Counted from the first letter of the stretch, positions 1-8,526 are shown. The stretch is 64,000 nt of DNA from Bradymonas sediminis (GCF_003258315.1 NZ_CP030032.1:4981684-5045683), one strand, 5' to 3'. A program made the numbers and translations. Notes: a model not told the origin generated them from the sequence alone.

Positions 1-502
1 GCGCGATATGGCCTTCGGCCTGGAAGTCGTTGAGAATGCTTTGGATTTTGGCGCTCGGCAGGTCGAGCCGGCGCGTGAGGTAGGCCAGCTCGATGGTGCG
101 GTTTTTGGCGTTGGCGGCGACCCGCAGCACCTGGTGCTCCTCGCGCATCTTGCGCTCCCAATCGGGACCGCTTTTGAGCTGCGCGATGGTATTGTGCAGG
201 CTATAAGCTTCGTCGAATTGGGAGCCGCTCTCAAGGTCCAGGTCGCGGTGGATATAGCGCTCTGGCTCGGGGAATTTCACCCAGCTCAGCGACTCCTTTT
301 GCACCCGCTCCATGCCCATCTCCTCGTCCTCCTCCAGGCTCTCCACGATGCGCGTGACGCTCTGCACGTCCAGGGGCAAATAGGTGGCGAGTTGCAGGGT
401 ATGGATGAGGTGATCTTCGTGTCGCTGGGCCAGAACGGCGGCGACCTCCGAGACCAATTGTACACAGACCGGCCCCAGGTTAAATCGATGGGTATCAACC
501 AT
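1..502 (-). CDS. Hypothetical protein, N-terminal 167 residues; 3' end beyond the window
   Basis: An open frame starts at an ATG (complement of 500-502) and stays open to the left edge, so the C-terminus is missing. It begins MVDTHRFNLGPVCVQLVSEV. The visible part is rich in predicted helix, with an acidic run near residues 55-63 and a basic Leu-rich stretch near residues 137-165 (TRRLDLPSAKIQSILNDF). That last stretch could be a winged-helix DNA-binding segment, but I do not recognise the family. Codon use and base composition match the neighbours. No ribosome binding site is obvious. An overlapping plus-strand frame (8-547) looks like a shadow. Confidence 0.6.
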   Translation of the reverse strand, partial: MVDTHRFNLGPVCVQLVSEVAAVLAQRHEDHLIHTLQLATYLPLDVQSVTRIVESLEEDEEMGMERVQKESLSWVKFPEPERYIHRDLDLESGSQFDEAYSLHNTIAQLKSGPDWERKMREEHQVLRVAANAKNRTIELAYLTRRLDLPSAKIQSILNDFQAEGHIA

Positions 503-784
503 AACTTCGTCTATTTCGGGAAATTTGCTCGCTGCGCGCGATCTTAAAATCGCATCCACGCAGCCGGACCGTCAACCACCCGGTACCGAAGGGATGGTAT
601 TGTATATGCGCGAAGTATCAAGACACAAGCCTGCGGCGATAAAAACCGGGGCGTTGTGGCCTTACCCCTGCTTGGAGCGGCGTGGCTTGGGGTCCAATGG
701 TCGAAGCCGGTGAGCGAGAATCACCCAAGCCGCCGCCGCACCATCACGGCGCGTGGCGATTGAGCAGCGGCGGGGCGCGCAGCG

Positions 785-1687
785 TCATAGATTCTTATAA
801 TTTTTGACGGCGAAGGTGTCGCATTGGCGAGGGTCGCCGCTGGTGAACCCTTTTTTGAACCAGCGCAGGCGTTGCTCGCTGGAGCCGTGGCTGAATTTGG
901 CCTCGTCGGTGTGGCCGAGGGCGTCGTCGCCGATGGCATGGGCGGCCTGGGTGGCCTCGCTGAGGTCTTCGTCGGTGATGGAGAGGTCTTCGCGCGCGCT
1001 ATGTCCCCAGACGCCGGCCAGGCAATCGGCCTGGAGTTCGACGCGCACCGACACCTGGTTCTTGGTCTCGCCGGGCATCTTGAGCTGCATCGAGCCGATC
1101 ATATTCTGCACATGATGGCCAATCTCGTGGGCGATGACATAGGCCTGGGCAAAATCGCCGGGGGCCTTTAGGCGCTGCTCGAGCACATCATAAAAGCTCG
1201 GGTCGATATAGAGCTTATTGTCGGCCGGGCAGTAGAAGGGGCCGACGTCGGAGGTCGCGCCGCCGCAGCCGCCGGTGGTCACCGCGCCAGAGAATACCAC
1301 CAGGGTCGGCATCTTATACGGGCCCGGATTCTTGCCGTAATCGGGCAGGTTTCCCGCGCTAAATTGCTGCGTCCAGGTGTCTTCGGTGGAGGCGAGCACC
1401 GCGCGCGAGAAGTCACAGGCCGCGGCGTTTTTGTCCGAAGATGCGCACACGCTCGCCGCTGTTTGGGTGGTGCCGGCGGAGCCGCCCAGCAGGGATTGCT
1501 TGATGCTGCTGGGCGCGAAGAGGTAGACGCCCCCGAGGATCACGCCGCCGACCAGCATCCCTTTGACGCCGAACCGGCGCGCGACCGTGCTGAGCAGGCG
1601 AATGCCGATGCCGCCGCCGCCGCCTCCGCCGCTGCTCGCGCCTCGATCTTCGAAATTATCCGAGCGTCTCTTTCCGCCAATATCCAT
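785..1687 (-). CDS. Membrane-anchored neutral zinc metallopeptidase (YpfJ/Zn_peptidase family)
   Basis: The 300-residue protein has the zinc-peptidase signature HEIGHHVQ at residues 187-194 (His187, Glu188, His191), followed by ELQADC near 217-222, which would supply the third ligand region. This layout is typical of the putative neutral zinc metallopeptidase family that includes E. coli YpfJ. The N-terminus is a charged segment, a poly-Gly run (about 20-26) and one hydrophobic helix (about 43-58), so the catalytic domain should face the periplasm. Four or more cysteines in that domain could form disulfides. The substrate is unknown for the family. It is transcribed toward the left edge, alone as far as can be seen. 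Confidence 0.9.
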   Translation of the reverse strand: MDIGGKRRSDNFEDRGASSGGGGGGGIGIRLLSTVARRFGVKGMLVGGVILGGVYLFAPSSIKQSLLGGSAGTTQTAASVCASSDKNAAACDFSRAVLASTEDTWTQQFSAGNLPDYGKNPGPYKMPTLVVFSGAVTTGGCGGATSDVGPFYCPADNKLYIDPSFYDVLEQRLKAPGDFAQAYVIAHEIGHHVQNMIGSMQLKMPGETKNQVSVRVELQADCLAGVWGHSAREDLSITDEDLSEATQAAHAIGDDALGHTDEAKFSHGSSEQRLRWFKKGFTSGDPRQCDTFAVKNYKNL

Positions 1688-1925
1688 AAATCTCCTCGCC
1701 TGAGTATAAACTAAATTCGGATTATCTTTCCGTCTGGCACAATTTAACAGGTATATCCGTAAATGATGAACGCGCGCGCATCAATGATGCGCTGAATCGC
1801 CGCAGGGGCGCCAGAACAGTCGTGGAGACGGGGGCAACGCCTGGGCTTAAGCGTAAACGCATAAGGTTCGACCGCCACACGGCTGCAGCGGAGCGTCGGG
1901 AGATAGATATGGGTTGTGAGAATAG

Positions 1926-1999
1926 CACGCCCGACAGGATTCGAACCTGTGACCGTCGGCTTAGAAGGCCGATGCTCTATCCAGCTGAGCTACGGGCGC
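1926..1999 (-). tRNA. tRNA-Arg (anticodon TCT)
   Basis: Reading the minus strand from 1999 gives a 7-bp acceptor stem (GCGCCCG with CGGGCGT, a G-U pair at position 1-72), a D arm with AGCTCAGCTGGATAGAGC, an anticodon stem TCGGC/GCCGA around loop CTTCTAA, and a T arm with GGTTCGAATCC. The anticodon in the loop is TCT, which reads AGA/AGG arginine codons. The CCA end is not encoded. It lies 87 bases from tRNA-Pro on the same strand, so the two may be co-transcribed. Confidence 0.95.
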
Positions 2000-2086
2000 T
2001 TGGATGGCCTCGCCGGGCCTGAGAGGCCGCGTTCGAAGGCGGATGAAGATGATTTTTGAAGATGGTATTCGGCGGACCGAATGAAG

Positions 2087-2160
2087 TCGGGGCGTCCGGA
2101 TTCGAACCGAAGACTTCCTGCTCCCAAAGCAGGCGCGCTACCAGGCTGCGCCACGCCCCG
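2087..2160 (-). tRNA. tRNA-Pro (anticodon TGG)
   Basis: The minus strand from 2160 folds as a cloverleaf. The acceptor stem is CGGGGCG/CGCCCCG, the D arm is the bacterial proline type (GCGCAGCCTGGTAGCGC), the anticodon stem is CCTGC/GCAGG around TTTGGGA, and the T arm holds GGTTCGAATCC. The anticodon is TGG. No CCA is encoded. It lies just upstream of tRNA-Arg on the same strand. Confidence 0.95.
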
Positions 2161-2265
2161 AATGCTGCAATGCCTATGAGGGCGCTCGCGCGTACTCATA
2201 GGCAGTGGCTTATAGAGCATCCCCGCGACAGTTTCAATGCTCCGCGCGGGATTTCGCGATAATTC

Positions 2266-2580
2266 TTAGACGCCGAAGCGTCCCTCGCCGCTTAAGGCGC
2301 CCTCGGCGATGGCCTGACGCAGGATTGCGGTGGCGGCGTCGACACTATCGGCGGGAACGGTGACCCGGTTCTCGCCGTGTTTTCCCACGCTCAGCGGGAA
2401 TTGGGAGGGGGCGAGACTTCGGACAAAACACTCGATCTCGTTGTCGACGAGGATCTCGCGAATCATCTCCGCCTCGACCGGGTTATAGCTGACGTAGACG
2501 TCGACGAGTTGGAAGCTGCCAGACTCGTTGCTCTGGGCGCGGCGAGCATGGTCGTCGGTGGAGCGGGTGGGTTCGGTCAT
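2266..2580 (-). CDS. DUF2007-type putative signal-transducing protein
   Basis: The 104-residue soluble protein has a core 'LVDVYVSYNPVEAEMIREIL' followed by 'NEIECFVRS' and 'VTVPADSVDAATAIL'. This is the ferredoxin-like fold of the DUF2007 family (putative prokaryotic signal-transducing proteins), whose function is not established. I chose the ATG at 2580 over the longer frame from 2622 because AGAGG lies about 8 bases upstream of it. The N-terminal 25 residues are polar and probably disordered. It precedes the tRNA pair on the same strand. Family assignment is by motif recognition only. Confidence 0.7.
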   Translation of the reverse strand: MTEPTRSTDDHARRAQSNESGSFQLVDVYVSYNPVEAEMIREILVDNEIECFVRSLAPSQFPLSVGKHGENRVTVPADSVDAATAILRQAIAEGALSGEGRFGV

Positions 2581-2716
2581 GGCGATACCTCTGGGTCGAA
2601 GGACATTTTTCGAAGCGGCCAATCAAGCGTATGTGAAAATAAGCACGCCCGGCCCGGAATCAATGTTCTTCGGCCCGAGCCCACGCCCAGAAACGTGGGC
2701 TCAAGGTGGTGAGCGC

Positions 2717-3322
2717 TTATTTTTTGGGCAGCTCGATGCTGCCTTTGACCTGGTATTCGGCGGTGTCGGTGTCGTCGGACTTGTTCTTAAAGGTGCCGTC
2801 AAAATCGATTGAGATCTGCGCCAGCTTCGAGCCGTCCATCTCGGCGGAGCTGATCGTGAAGCTGCCGGAGGTGGCCTCGACCGAGCCGGGCAGCCCGAGA
2901 GTGCCTTTTTCGATGACCAGGGCGGCTTTCATGGGGCCCGACAGGTTGCCCATGCCGCTGGTGTCTTCTTCCAGCTCGTAGCGCCCCGGTGTCAGGGTGT
3001 CGTCGGCGTCGCCTTCGAGTTTGATGCGGGTCGTGATGGTCCCGAACTTTGCCTCCCCTTCGGTGGACGCCCAACCGCTGATAATCGTGGTCGTGAAATC
3101 CTTGCCAATAAACATCGAGTTGACCGCGCTGACCGAGGTGCCCGCCTTGAGCGTCTCGCCGTCATAGGTCAGCGAGATTCCCTTATTATCAGTTGAGCTG
3201 CTGCCCTTGTCGTCTGAATCCGAGTCGGAGTCCGAGCTACAGCCTCCCGCAAGACCCACGACCAGGAGCATTCCGAGCAGAAGGGAGAGGCGGCGCGATG
3301 ACGTGAAAATGCGGCTTTGCAT
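2717..3322 (-). CDS. Probable lipoprotein, unknown function
   Basis: The 201-residue protein starts with a basic n-region (MQSRIFTSSRRLS), a Leu/Val h-region and the lipobox LAGGC, giving a lipidated Cys at about residue 28. A Ser/Asp repeat linker follows, and then a beta-rich domain with no cysteine. I recognise no family. The ATG at 3322 is preferred to the upstream frame start at 3472 because it opens a clean signal peptide and has AGGAAG just upstream. It sits 94 bases downstream of nadE on the same strand, with no terminator seen between them. Confidence 0.8.
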   Translation of the reverse strand: MQSRIFTSSRRLSLLLGMLLVVGLAGGCSSDSDSDSDDKGSSSTDNKGISLTYDGETLKAGTSVSAVNSMFIGKDFTTTIISGWASTEGEAKFGTITTRIKLEGDADDTLTPGRYELEEDTSGMGNLSGPMKAALVIEKGTLGLPGSVEATSGSFTISSAEMDGSKLAQISIDFDGTFKNKSDDTDTAEYQVKGSIELPKK

Positions 3323-3416
3323 AGGACTTCCTAAGATAGGGGAGCTGCAACGTAATAGATTGACCGGCTTGGGCGAATTGTAGGTGCGGCCCGGGGGCCG
3401 GTCAATCATCGATGGT

Positions 3417-5117
3417 CTATTTGAGCAACTCCTCGTAGCTCGCCGCCAGCGGATAGCGCCGCCCGCGTCCAAACGCGCGCGGCGTAATCTTGATCACCGG
3501 CGCGGCCTGGAAGCGTTTATACTCGGCGCGAAAGAGCTTTTTGAGCACATCGTGGACCATGTCGGCGTCGAAGCCCGCCGCGATCAGGTCATGGGCGCTC
3601 TCGCCCGCGTGCAAATAGCGGGCGAGGATGGCGTCGAGGATGTCGTAGGGCGGGAGGGAATCCTGGTCGGCCTGGTCGGGGCGAAGTTCGGCCGACGGCG
3701 CGCGCTCGATGGTGCGCACCGGGATAAGCTCGCGGCCGGCGTCGGCGTTGATGCCGCGCGACATCGCGTAGACCAGGGTCTTGAAGCAGTCGCCGATGGG
3801 GCTGATGGCGCCGACCATATCGCCGTAGAGGGTCGAATAACCCATCGCCGCCTCGCTCTTATTGCCCGGGACCAGCACGAGCTTGCCGAATTTATTGCTC
3901 AGCGCCATCAGCGTGGTGCCGCGGATGCGCGCCTGCATATTCTCCTCGGTGACGTCTTCTTGATAGCCCTCAAACGCCGGGGCCAATTGTTCCAAAAATG
4001 CGCCGAAGGTCGCCTCGATGGGGATGCTCATAAATTGGATGCCCAGGCTTTTGGCCAGCGCCTGGGCGTCGGTGTTGCTCATCTCGCGGGTATAGCGGGT
4101 GGGCATGGCGACGCCCAGGATATTCTCGGGCCCCAGGGCCTCGGCCGCCAGCGCCGCGCACAGCGCGGAGTCGATGCCGCCTGAGAGCCCGAGGACCGCC
4201 CCGCGAAAGCCGCTCTTATGCATATAATCGCGCAAGCCCATGACGATGGCTTTGCGCGCCTCGGCCTGGTCTTGGGGCGCGTCGGGCCTGGGCGAGGCGG
4301 CGGACATATTGGGGGCGTCGGCCGGCTCGATTGGGATATCGATGGTCGCGAAATCTTCTTTGAAATCAGCCAGTTCCGAGGTCGTGTTGCCCCGAGCGTC
4401 GAAGGCGGCTGAGCGGCCGTCGAAGACGATCTCATCCTGGCCGCCGACCTGATTCACGAAGACCAGCGGCAGCGCGTGGCGCTGCGCGTGCTCGGCCAGA
4501 AGCCCCCGGCGCCGCGCCGGTTTCCCCAGCTCAAACGGGCTCGCCGCGATATTGATCAGCACCTCGGCCCCCGCCTCGGCCAGCGCCTCGATGGGGTCAT
4601 GGGCGTATCCGGGTTGCGCCGAATACCCGGGCAAATTCCACGCGTCCTCACAGATGCTCAAGCCCAGTTTAACGCCCTTAAAGTCGAGGATTTGGGCCGT
4701 ATCGGCAGGCTCGAAATAGCGCGCTTCGTCGAAGATATCGTAGGTTGGCAAGAGTTGCTTGGCGACCGTGCCTACGACCGCCCCGCCGTGGCAAAGCGCC
4801 GCGGCGTTTTGCAGGCGTTTGCCGCAGGCCGCCGGGTTCGGCGCCACGAAGCCGAGCACGATGCCCAGGTCGGCGTCGCTCAGCGCGGCCACGCGCTCCA
4901 GCAGGGCGAGTTGGCGAGCAAGGAATTCGGGGCGCTCAATCATATCACCGGGCAAATAGCTGCTCAGCGCGCACTCCGAGAAGACCACCAGCTCGGCGCC
5001 CTGGGCGCGTGCCTTGGCGACGCTCTCCTTGATCTTCCCAAAATTTCCGACGAGGTCGCCCAGCTTATAATTGTGTTGGGCGAGCGCGATTCGCAGCGTT
5101 TTCTTGGTTGGGTTCAT
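3417..5117 (-). CDS. nadE: Glutamine-dependent NAD+ synthetase
   Basis: This enzyme makes NAD+ from deamido-NAD+, ATP and glutamine-derived ammonia, the last step of NAD synthesis. The 566-residue protein has both expected domains. The first is an N-terminal carbon-nitrogen hydrolase (about 7-260) with the Glu48-Lys-Cys triad, seen as VVFSECALSSY, AKQLLPTYD and LSICEDAWN. The second is a C-terminal synthetase domain with the PP-loop LGLSGGIDSAL. Length fits the two-domain glutaminase type. The ATG at 5117 is chosen because MNPTKKTLRIALAQ matches the usual family start. An alternative ATG at 5147 adds ten residues. Confidence 0.95.
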   Translation of the reverse strand: MNPTKKTLRIALAQHNYKLGDLVGNFGKIKESVAKARAQGAELVVFSECALSSYLPGDMIERPEFLARQLALLERVAALSDADLGIVLGFVAPNPAACGKRLQNAAALCHGGAVVGTVAKQLLPTYDIFDEARYFEPADTAQILDFKGVKLGLSICEDAWNLPGYSAQPGYAHDPIEALAEAGAEVLINIAASPFELGKPARRRGLLAEHAQRHALPLVFVNQVGGQDEIVFDGRSAAFDARGNTTSELADFKEDFATIDIPIEPADAPNMSAASPRPDAPQDQAEARKAIVMGLRDYMHKSGFRGAVLGLSGGIDSALCAALAAEALGPENILGVAMPTRYTREMSNTDAQALAKSLGIQFMSIPIEATFGAFLEQLAPAFEGYQEDVTEENMQARIRGTTLMALSNKFGKLVLVPGNKSEAAMGYSTLYGDMVGAISPIGDCFKTLVYAMSRGINADAGRELIPVRTIERAPSAELRPDQADQDSLPPYDILDAILARYLHAGESAHDLIAAGFDADMVHDVLKKLFRAEYKRFQAAPVIKITPRAFGRGRRYPLAASYEELLK

Positions 5118-5297
5118 AACTTCGTTCTTTTTTGGGGGGCAACTCAAGCCATCTGGCGCAGCATATTTCGGCGTTTCTCAGCCGCGACCCTACGTGAGTC
5201 CAATAAAATGGTCCAGAACTACGTCGCGGCTGGGCGAGTGGAAGCGTAAATTTGTCCGATCCGCGCGCGCGATGCGCTCCTGCTGATCGGTGGTGAC

Positions 5298-6776
5298 GTG
5301 GACAATGGAATCTCGATGAGCGCCGCCGCTGCGGTGCCGGCCACGATGACCTACCACGGCGAGCTCAATGATGGCGCCGGGCAGCTGGTGGACACGACGG
5401 TTGAGGCGACATTTCGCATCTATGACGCCGCGGCAGGCGGCTCCGAGGCATGGAGCGAGACGTTTGCGACCGTGGACGTAAATAGCGGAAGCTTCTCGGT
5501 CCAACTCGGCGCCGACGCGCCGCTTGACGGCGTCTTTGACGGCAACGCCTATTGGCTCGAGGTCAGCATCAACGGCGAGACCATGAGCCCGCGCACGCCG
5601 ATCGAGTCGGTGCCGTATGCGCTGCGCGCGAACTCGGCGGCCAACGCCGACACCGTCGCCGGTCAAACCCCCGCCGACCTGCTCGCCTCGGCCAACGCCG
5701 CCGCCCCCGATAGCGCGGGCGATATCGCCTATGACAACACCTCCTCGGGCCTGAGCGCCGCGGACGTCCAGGCCGCCCTCGACGAGCTCGCCGCGCTCCG
5801 CGCGCTGGTCGCCAGCAATCAGGCGGCGATCGCCACGAATAGTTCTGCGATCAGCAGCGCGCAGGCCGACATCGGGGCGAACGCCACGGCCATCAGCAGC
5901 GCGCAGGCGGATATTGGGGCGAACGCCACGGCCATCAGCAGCGCGCAGGCCGACATCGGGGCGAACGCCACGGCCATCAGCAGCGCGCAGGCCGATATCA
6001 CGACCAACGCCGCCAATATCAACACCAACCGCAGCGATTTGAACGCGCTGGAAACCCTTACTCAGGATATGGCGCGCACCACGATTCATGGCTACCCGTC
6101 GGTGACGTTTACCGGCGTCAACGTTCATGTGCGCAACGGCCTGGGCACGACTGGCACTATAGATAGCACCGGTTACAGTGTGGTGAACGGCCTGGGCAAT
6201 TTGGTCGTGGGGTATGATGAAGGCCTGGCCAATCAAAAAACAGGCTCGCATAATCTCGTGCTGGGCAAAAATAATCTCTATTTGAGTTATGGTGGGCTGG
6301 TTGCTGGGAGTTACAATCAAATTCGGGCACCATATGCCTCGATCAGCGGCGGCGTAAATAATTCAGCGTCCGCTTCGAATGCCTCGGTGAGCGGTGGTCG
6401 TGCAAATACGGCTGAGGGCGTCTATTCCTCGGTCCTCGGCGGCGTAAATAACACGGCTTCGGGCGAGGCTTCCTCGGTCAGCGGTGGCATTTATAACCGA
6501 GCCATGGATTCGAACTCCTCGGTCAGCGGCGGCTCGGAAAACACAGCCTCTGGAGCGTCCTCCTCGGTCAGCGGCGGCCACGCGAACTGGGCCACGGGCG
6601 AGGCTTCCTCGGTCAGTGGTGGCAACGATAATAGGGCCTCAGCCCTTCAATCCTCGGTCAGCGGTGGTAGGGGAAATACAGCGTCATCTACTGCTGCTAC
6701 GGTCAGCGGTGGACTGAACCGCCGCGCAGATGGCCCATTTGATTGGAGAGCGGGCGGCTTATTCGAAACATTCTAA
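5298..6776 (+). CDS. YadA-like head and stalk repeat protein with incomplete N-terminus
   Basis: The reading frame begins with a beta-sandwich-like domain (TMTYHGELNDGAGQLVD onward, residues about 15-115). A stalk of 14-residue repeats (SSAQADIGANATAI, four copies) follows, and then at least eight 15-residue units of the type SSVSGGxxNxASG near residues 345-475. Such units form the left-handed beta-roll of trimeric adhesin heads. The protein ends in WRAGGLFETF, with no YadA membrane anchor. The only usable starts are GTG 5298 or ATG 5316, and neither opens a full signal peptide. The frame upstream (from the stop at 5247) encodes ALLLIGG, which looks like part of a signal sequence. The N-terminus may be frameshifted or mis-started. 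A strong terminator follows. Confidence 0.75.
   Translation: MDNGISMSAAAAVPATMTYHGELNDGAGQLVDTTVEATFRIYDAAAGGSEAWSETFATVDVNSGSFSVQLGADAPLDGVFDGNAYWLEVSINGETMSPRTPIESVPYALRANSAANADTVAGQTPADLLASANAAAPDSAGDIAYDNTSSGLSAADVQAALDELAALRALVASNQAAIATNSSAISSAQADIGANATAISSAQADIGANATAISSAQADIGANATAISSAQADITTNAANINTNRSDLNALETLTQDMARTTIHGYPSVTFTGVNVHVRNGLGTTGTIDSTGYSVVNGLGNLVVGYDEGLANQKTGSHNLVLGKNNLYLSYGGLVAGSYNQIRAPYASISGGVNNSASASNASVSGGRANTAEGVYSSVLGGVNNTASGEASSVSGGIYNRAMDSNSSVSGGSENTASGASSSVSGGHANWATGEASSVSGGNDNRASALQSSVSGGRGNTASSTAATVSGGLNRRADGPFDWRAGGLFETF
5847..5999 (+). repeat. 42-bp coding tandem repeat (stalk), about 3.6 units
   Basis: The unit ATCAGCAGCGCGCAGGC... repeats almost exactly every 42 bases, encoding SSAQADIGANATAI with synonymous differences only (GCCGACATC, GCGGATATT). 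Such near-identity suggests recent duplication by slippage or recombination within the stalk. Confidence 0.9.
6340..6710 (+). repeat. 45-bp coding repeats (beta-roll head), eight or more units
   Basis: Units begin TCCTCGGTCAGCGG and encode SSVSGG followed by nine more variable residues with Asn at position 9. The conserved TCCTCGGTCAGCGG core is repeated at nucleotide level, while the interiors differ. Confidence 0.85.
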
Positions 6777-6803
6777 CCCCCCGGGTTAAATCCGAGCGCT
6801 CCC

Positions 6804-6839
6804 ACGCCGCCCCGCACACCCGTGCGGGGCGGCGTTTTT
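6804..6839 (+). terminator. Rho-independent terminator of the YadA-like gene
   Basis: The arms ACGCCGCCCCGCAC (6804-6817) and GTGCGGGGCGGCGT (6822-6835) pair perfectly over 14 bases with a 4-base loop, followed by TTTT. It sits 28 bases after the stop codon. Confidence 0.92.
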
Positions 6840-6854
6840 GTCGCCAGGGCCAAC

Positions 6855-7121
6855 CTACAGCGTGTATGAGCGGGTTTTGGGGGGCCAGAACACGACCTGC
6901 AGACTGTAGTAAGCCAGCCGGACTCCCCGGGAGCCAAACTACAGCCTGTATTCAGGGTTTTTCGGATAAAAAACGCGACCTACAGGCTGTATTTAGCCCG
7001 CCGGACTCCCCGGGAGCCGACCTACAGCGTGTATTCAGGGTTTTTCGGGTAAAAAAACGCGACCTACAGACTGTAGTAAGCCCGCCGGGCTCTCTGGGAG
7101 CCGACCTACAGCGTGTAGGTC
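6855..7121. repeat. Array of seven 13-bp palindromes at 42-bp spacing
   Basis: Near-palindromes of form CTACA-N3-TGTA(G/T) start at 6855, 6897, 6939, 6980, 7022, 7064 and 7106, which gives steps of 42, 42, 41, 42, 42 and 42 bases. The intervening sequences alternate between two types. One is TCAGGGTTTTTCGG-like and ends ACGCGAC. The other is AGCCCGCCGGACTCC-like and ends GGAGCC. The full unit is therefore 84 bp, present about 3.5 times. The last copy extends to a perfect 8-bp-arm palindrome, GACCTACA-GCG-TGTAGGTC (7103-7121), and is followed by a run of G. Intergenic, between the YadA-like gene and the GIY-YIG gene. Confidence 0.9.
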
Positions 7122-7215
7122 GGTTTCTGGGGGGGGGGGGCGGCGAAAATCTTGCTGATCCCGGCGAGTCTTCTATGCTTGGGGGGCTAGTTCCCCGTAT
7201 TTCACGAGCGATGAC

Positions 7216-7509
7216 GTGGCTTCCCAGTGGTATTTATATGTTCTTCGATGCGCCGACGACACCCTCTATACGGGGATCACGACCGATCTGAGCCGGCGGG
7301 TGCACGAGCATAATCATAGCCCGCGGGGGGCGAAATACACGGCGAGTCGGCGGCCGGTGGAGCTGGCCGGGGCGTGGGAGAAGGCGTCGCGCTCCGAGGC
7401 CGCCAGCGCGGAGTGGCATTTCAAAAAGCTCACGCGCCAGCAGAAGCTGGCGCGTGTCGAGGAGGTGTCCGCTGCGGCGCTGAGCGCCTATTTAAGCGAC
7501 GCCAGGTGA
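7216..7509 (+). CDS. GIY-YIG nuclease domain protein (UPF0213/YhbQ-like)
   Basis: The 97-residue protein is a single GIY-YIG domain. The two tyrosine motifs appear as WYLYVL and LYTGIT, the catalytic Arg lies in TTDLSRRVHEHN, and the metal-binding Glu lies in SAEWHFKKL. Length and order match the small stand-alone UPF0213 group. Some members have been reported to act on branched or damaged DNA, but the role here is unknown. The start is GTG 7216 with a weak ribosome site. Its 3' end overlaps the 3' end of the convergent deacylase gene by 22 bases. Confidence 0.85.
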   Translation: MASQWYLYVLRCADDTLYTGITTDLSRRVHEHNHSPRGAKYTASRRPVELAGAWEKASRSEAASAEWHFKKLTRQQKLARVEEVSAAALSAYLSDAR

Positions 7510-8456
7510 ACCATCGCGTCGCCCTCGTAGATCAGCGGGTTTTTGACGTGCGAGATGATGATGCCGTCGAAGGGCGCGCAGATCTCGACGCCGTCGGAGT
7601 TAAAGGCGTCGCCGATAAGCGCGACGCATTCGCCGGCTTTGACGAAGTCCCCGCTGCGCCGCTGCGGGCGCAGGATGCCGGCGCGCTCGGCGCGCAGCCA
7701 GGTGGTGTCGTCGGATTCGCGCGGCTCATAGTCCAGCGGCGTGGGCGTGTGGTCGCGCATGCCGATCTCGTCCATCACGCGCAAGATGCCCTCCACGCCC
7801 ACCGCCACCGCGTCGTCGTTGAACCGGCGAGGCTCGCCGGCCTCAAAGGTCAAGATCATCTTGCCGCGCTTGTGGGCGGCGGCGCGAAGCGAGCCGTCGG
7901 GCCCCTCCTTATCCATCATCACCGGGGCCGCGAAGGCCACCGCGCAGCGGCGCGTCTCGGGGTCGCTAAAGTCGCCGCGGATATGCGGCAGGTTGATGCG
8001 GTCGTTGCTGCCGGTGTGCAGGTCGACGCCGTGGGTGCATTGCTCCACGATCTCGTTCATGAAGAGGTCGGCCAGCCGCGACGCCAGCGAGCCGGTGGCG
8101 CTGCCGGGGAAGCTGCGGTTTAAGTCGCGCCGGTCGGGCAGGTAGCGCGACTCGTATAAAAAGCCGAAGACGTTGACGATCGGCACCGCGAACACCGTGC
8201 CCCGAAGCGTCTGCGGGTCGAGCTTCTCGAACACCTCGCGCACGATCTCAACGCCGTTGATCTCGTCGCCGTGGATGGCCGCGTCGATCCACATGCGCGG
8301 GCCCTCGTATTTCCCATGAATGACCTGAATCGGGATCGACGCCTGATTCTGGGTGGGAAGATTGGCGACCGGTAAATCCGCCCGCTTCACGGTTCCCGGC
8401 GCCACGCGAACCTCGCCAACTTGCACGAATTCCGTCTGTAATTTCTGCTGCGCCAT
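7488..8456 (-). CDS. Succinylglutamate desuccinylase/aspartoacylase-family zinc deacylase
   Basis: The 322-residue protein belongs to the AstE/AspA branch of zinc carboxypeptidase-like enzymes. Zinc ligands are visible as AAIHGDEINGVE (His, Glu) and GVDLHTGS (His). FEAGEP supplies the probable catalytic Glu. DRRDLNRSFPG is the usual substrate-binding segment, and a barrel-like C-terminal domain ends the protein. The ATG at 8456 is preferred to the frame start at 8573 because GGAG lies 6-7 bases upstream and it clears the end of rimK. It is the last gene of a rimB-rimK-deacylase operon, so it may act on glutamate-tagged products. That is inference. Confidence 0.88.
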   Translation of the reverse strand: MAQQKLQTEFVQVGEVRVAPGTVKRADLPVANLPTQNQASIPIQVIHGKYEGPRMWIDAAIHGDEINGVEIVREVFEKLDPQTLRGTVFAVPIVNVFGFLYESRYLPDRRDLNRSFPGSATGSLASRLADLFMNEIVEQCTHGVDLHTGSNDRINLPHIRGDFSDPETRRCAVAFAAPVMMDKEGPDGSLRAAAHKRGKMILTFEAGEPRRFNDDAVAVGVEGILRVMDEIGMRDHTPTPLDYEPRESDDTTWLRAERAGILRPQRRSGDFVKAGECVALIGDAFNSDGVEICAPFDGIIISHVKNPLIYEGDAMVHLASLK

Positions 8457-8526
8457 TACGTCTCCGATAATCGATGATTCGCGCATCTCTGCGCCGTTTT
8501 TGTAGGGCTTTTGAGGGCGAGTCGGC

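Larger units (their letters stand above)
6777..7215. other. Gene-free interval holding a terminator and the palindrome array
   Basis: This 439-base interval contains the terminator at 6804 and the palindrome array described separately. After the array come a run of about a dozen G and some 75 unremarkable bases up to the GIY-YIG gene. An open frame crosses it (6743-7291), but the one 41-base step shifts the repeat out of frame, which argues against coding. Confidence 0.8.

Noticed and set aside
5190..6320. Minus-strand open frame with repeats (DGRGVRPDVGLRAA)
   Set aside because: The repeats merely mirror the 42-bp stalk repeats of the plus-strand gene, whose beta-roll head repeats make biological sense.
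6855..7121. CRISPR array
   Set aside because: The conserved units are only 13 bases and the spacers are themselves repeated in two alternating kinds. No cas gene is present.
6743..7291. Open frame across the palindrome array
   Set aside because: One step of 41 bases puts the repeat into another frame, and the translation shows no conserved repeat. It looks non-coding.
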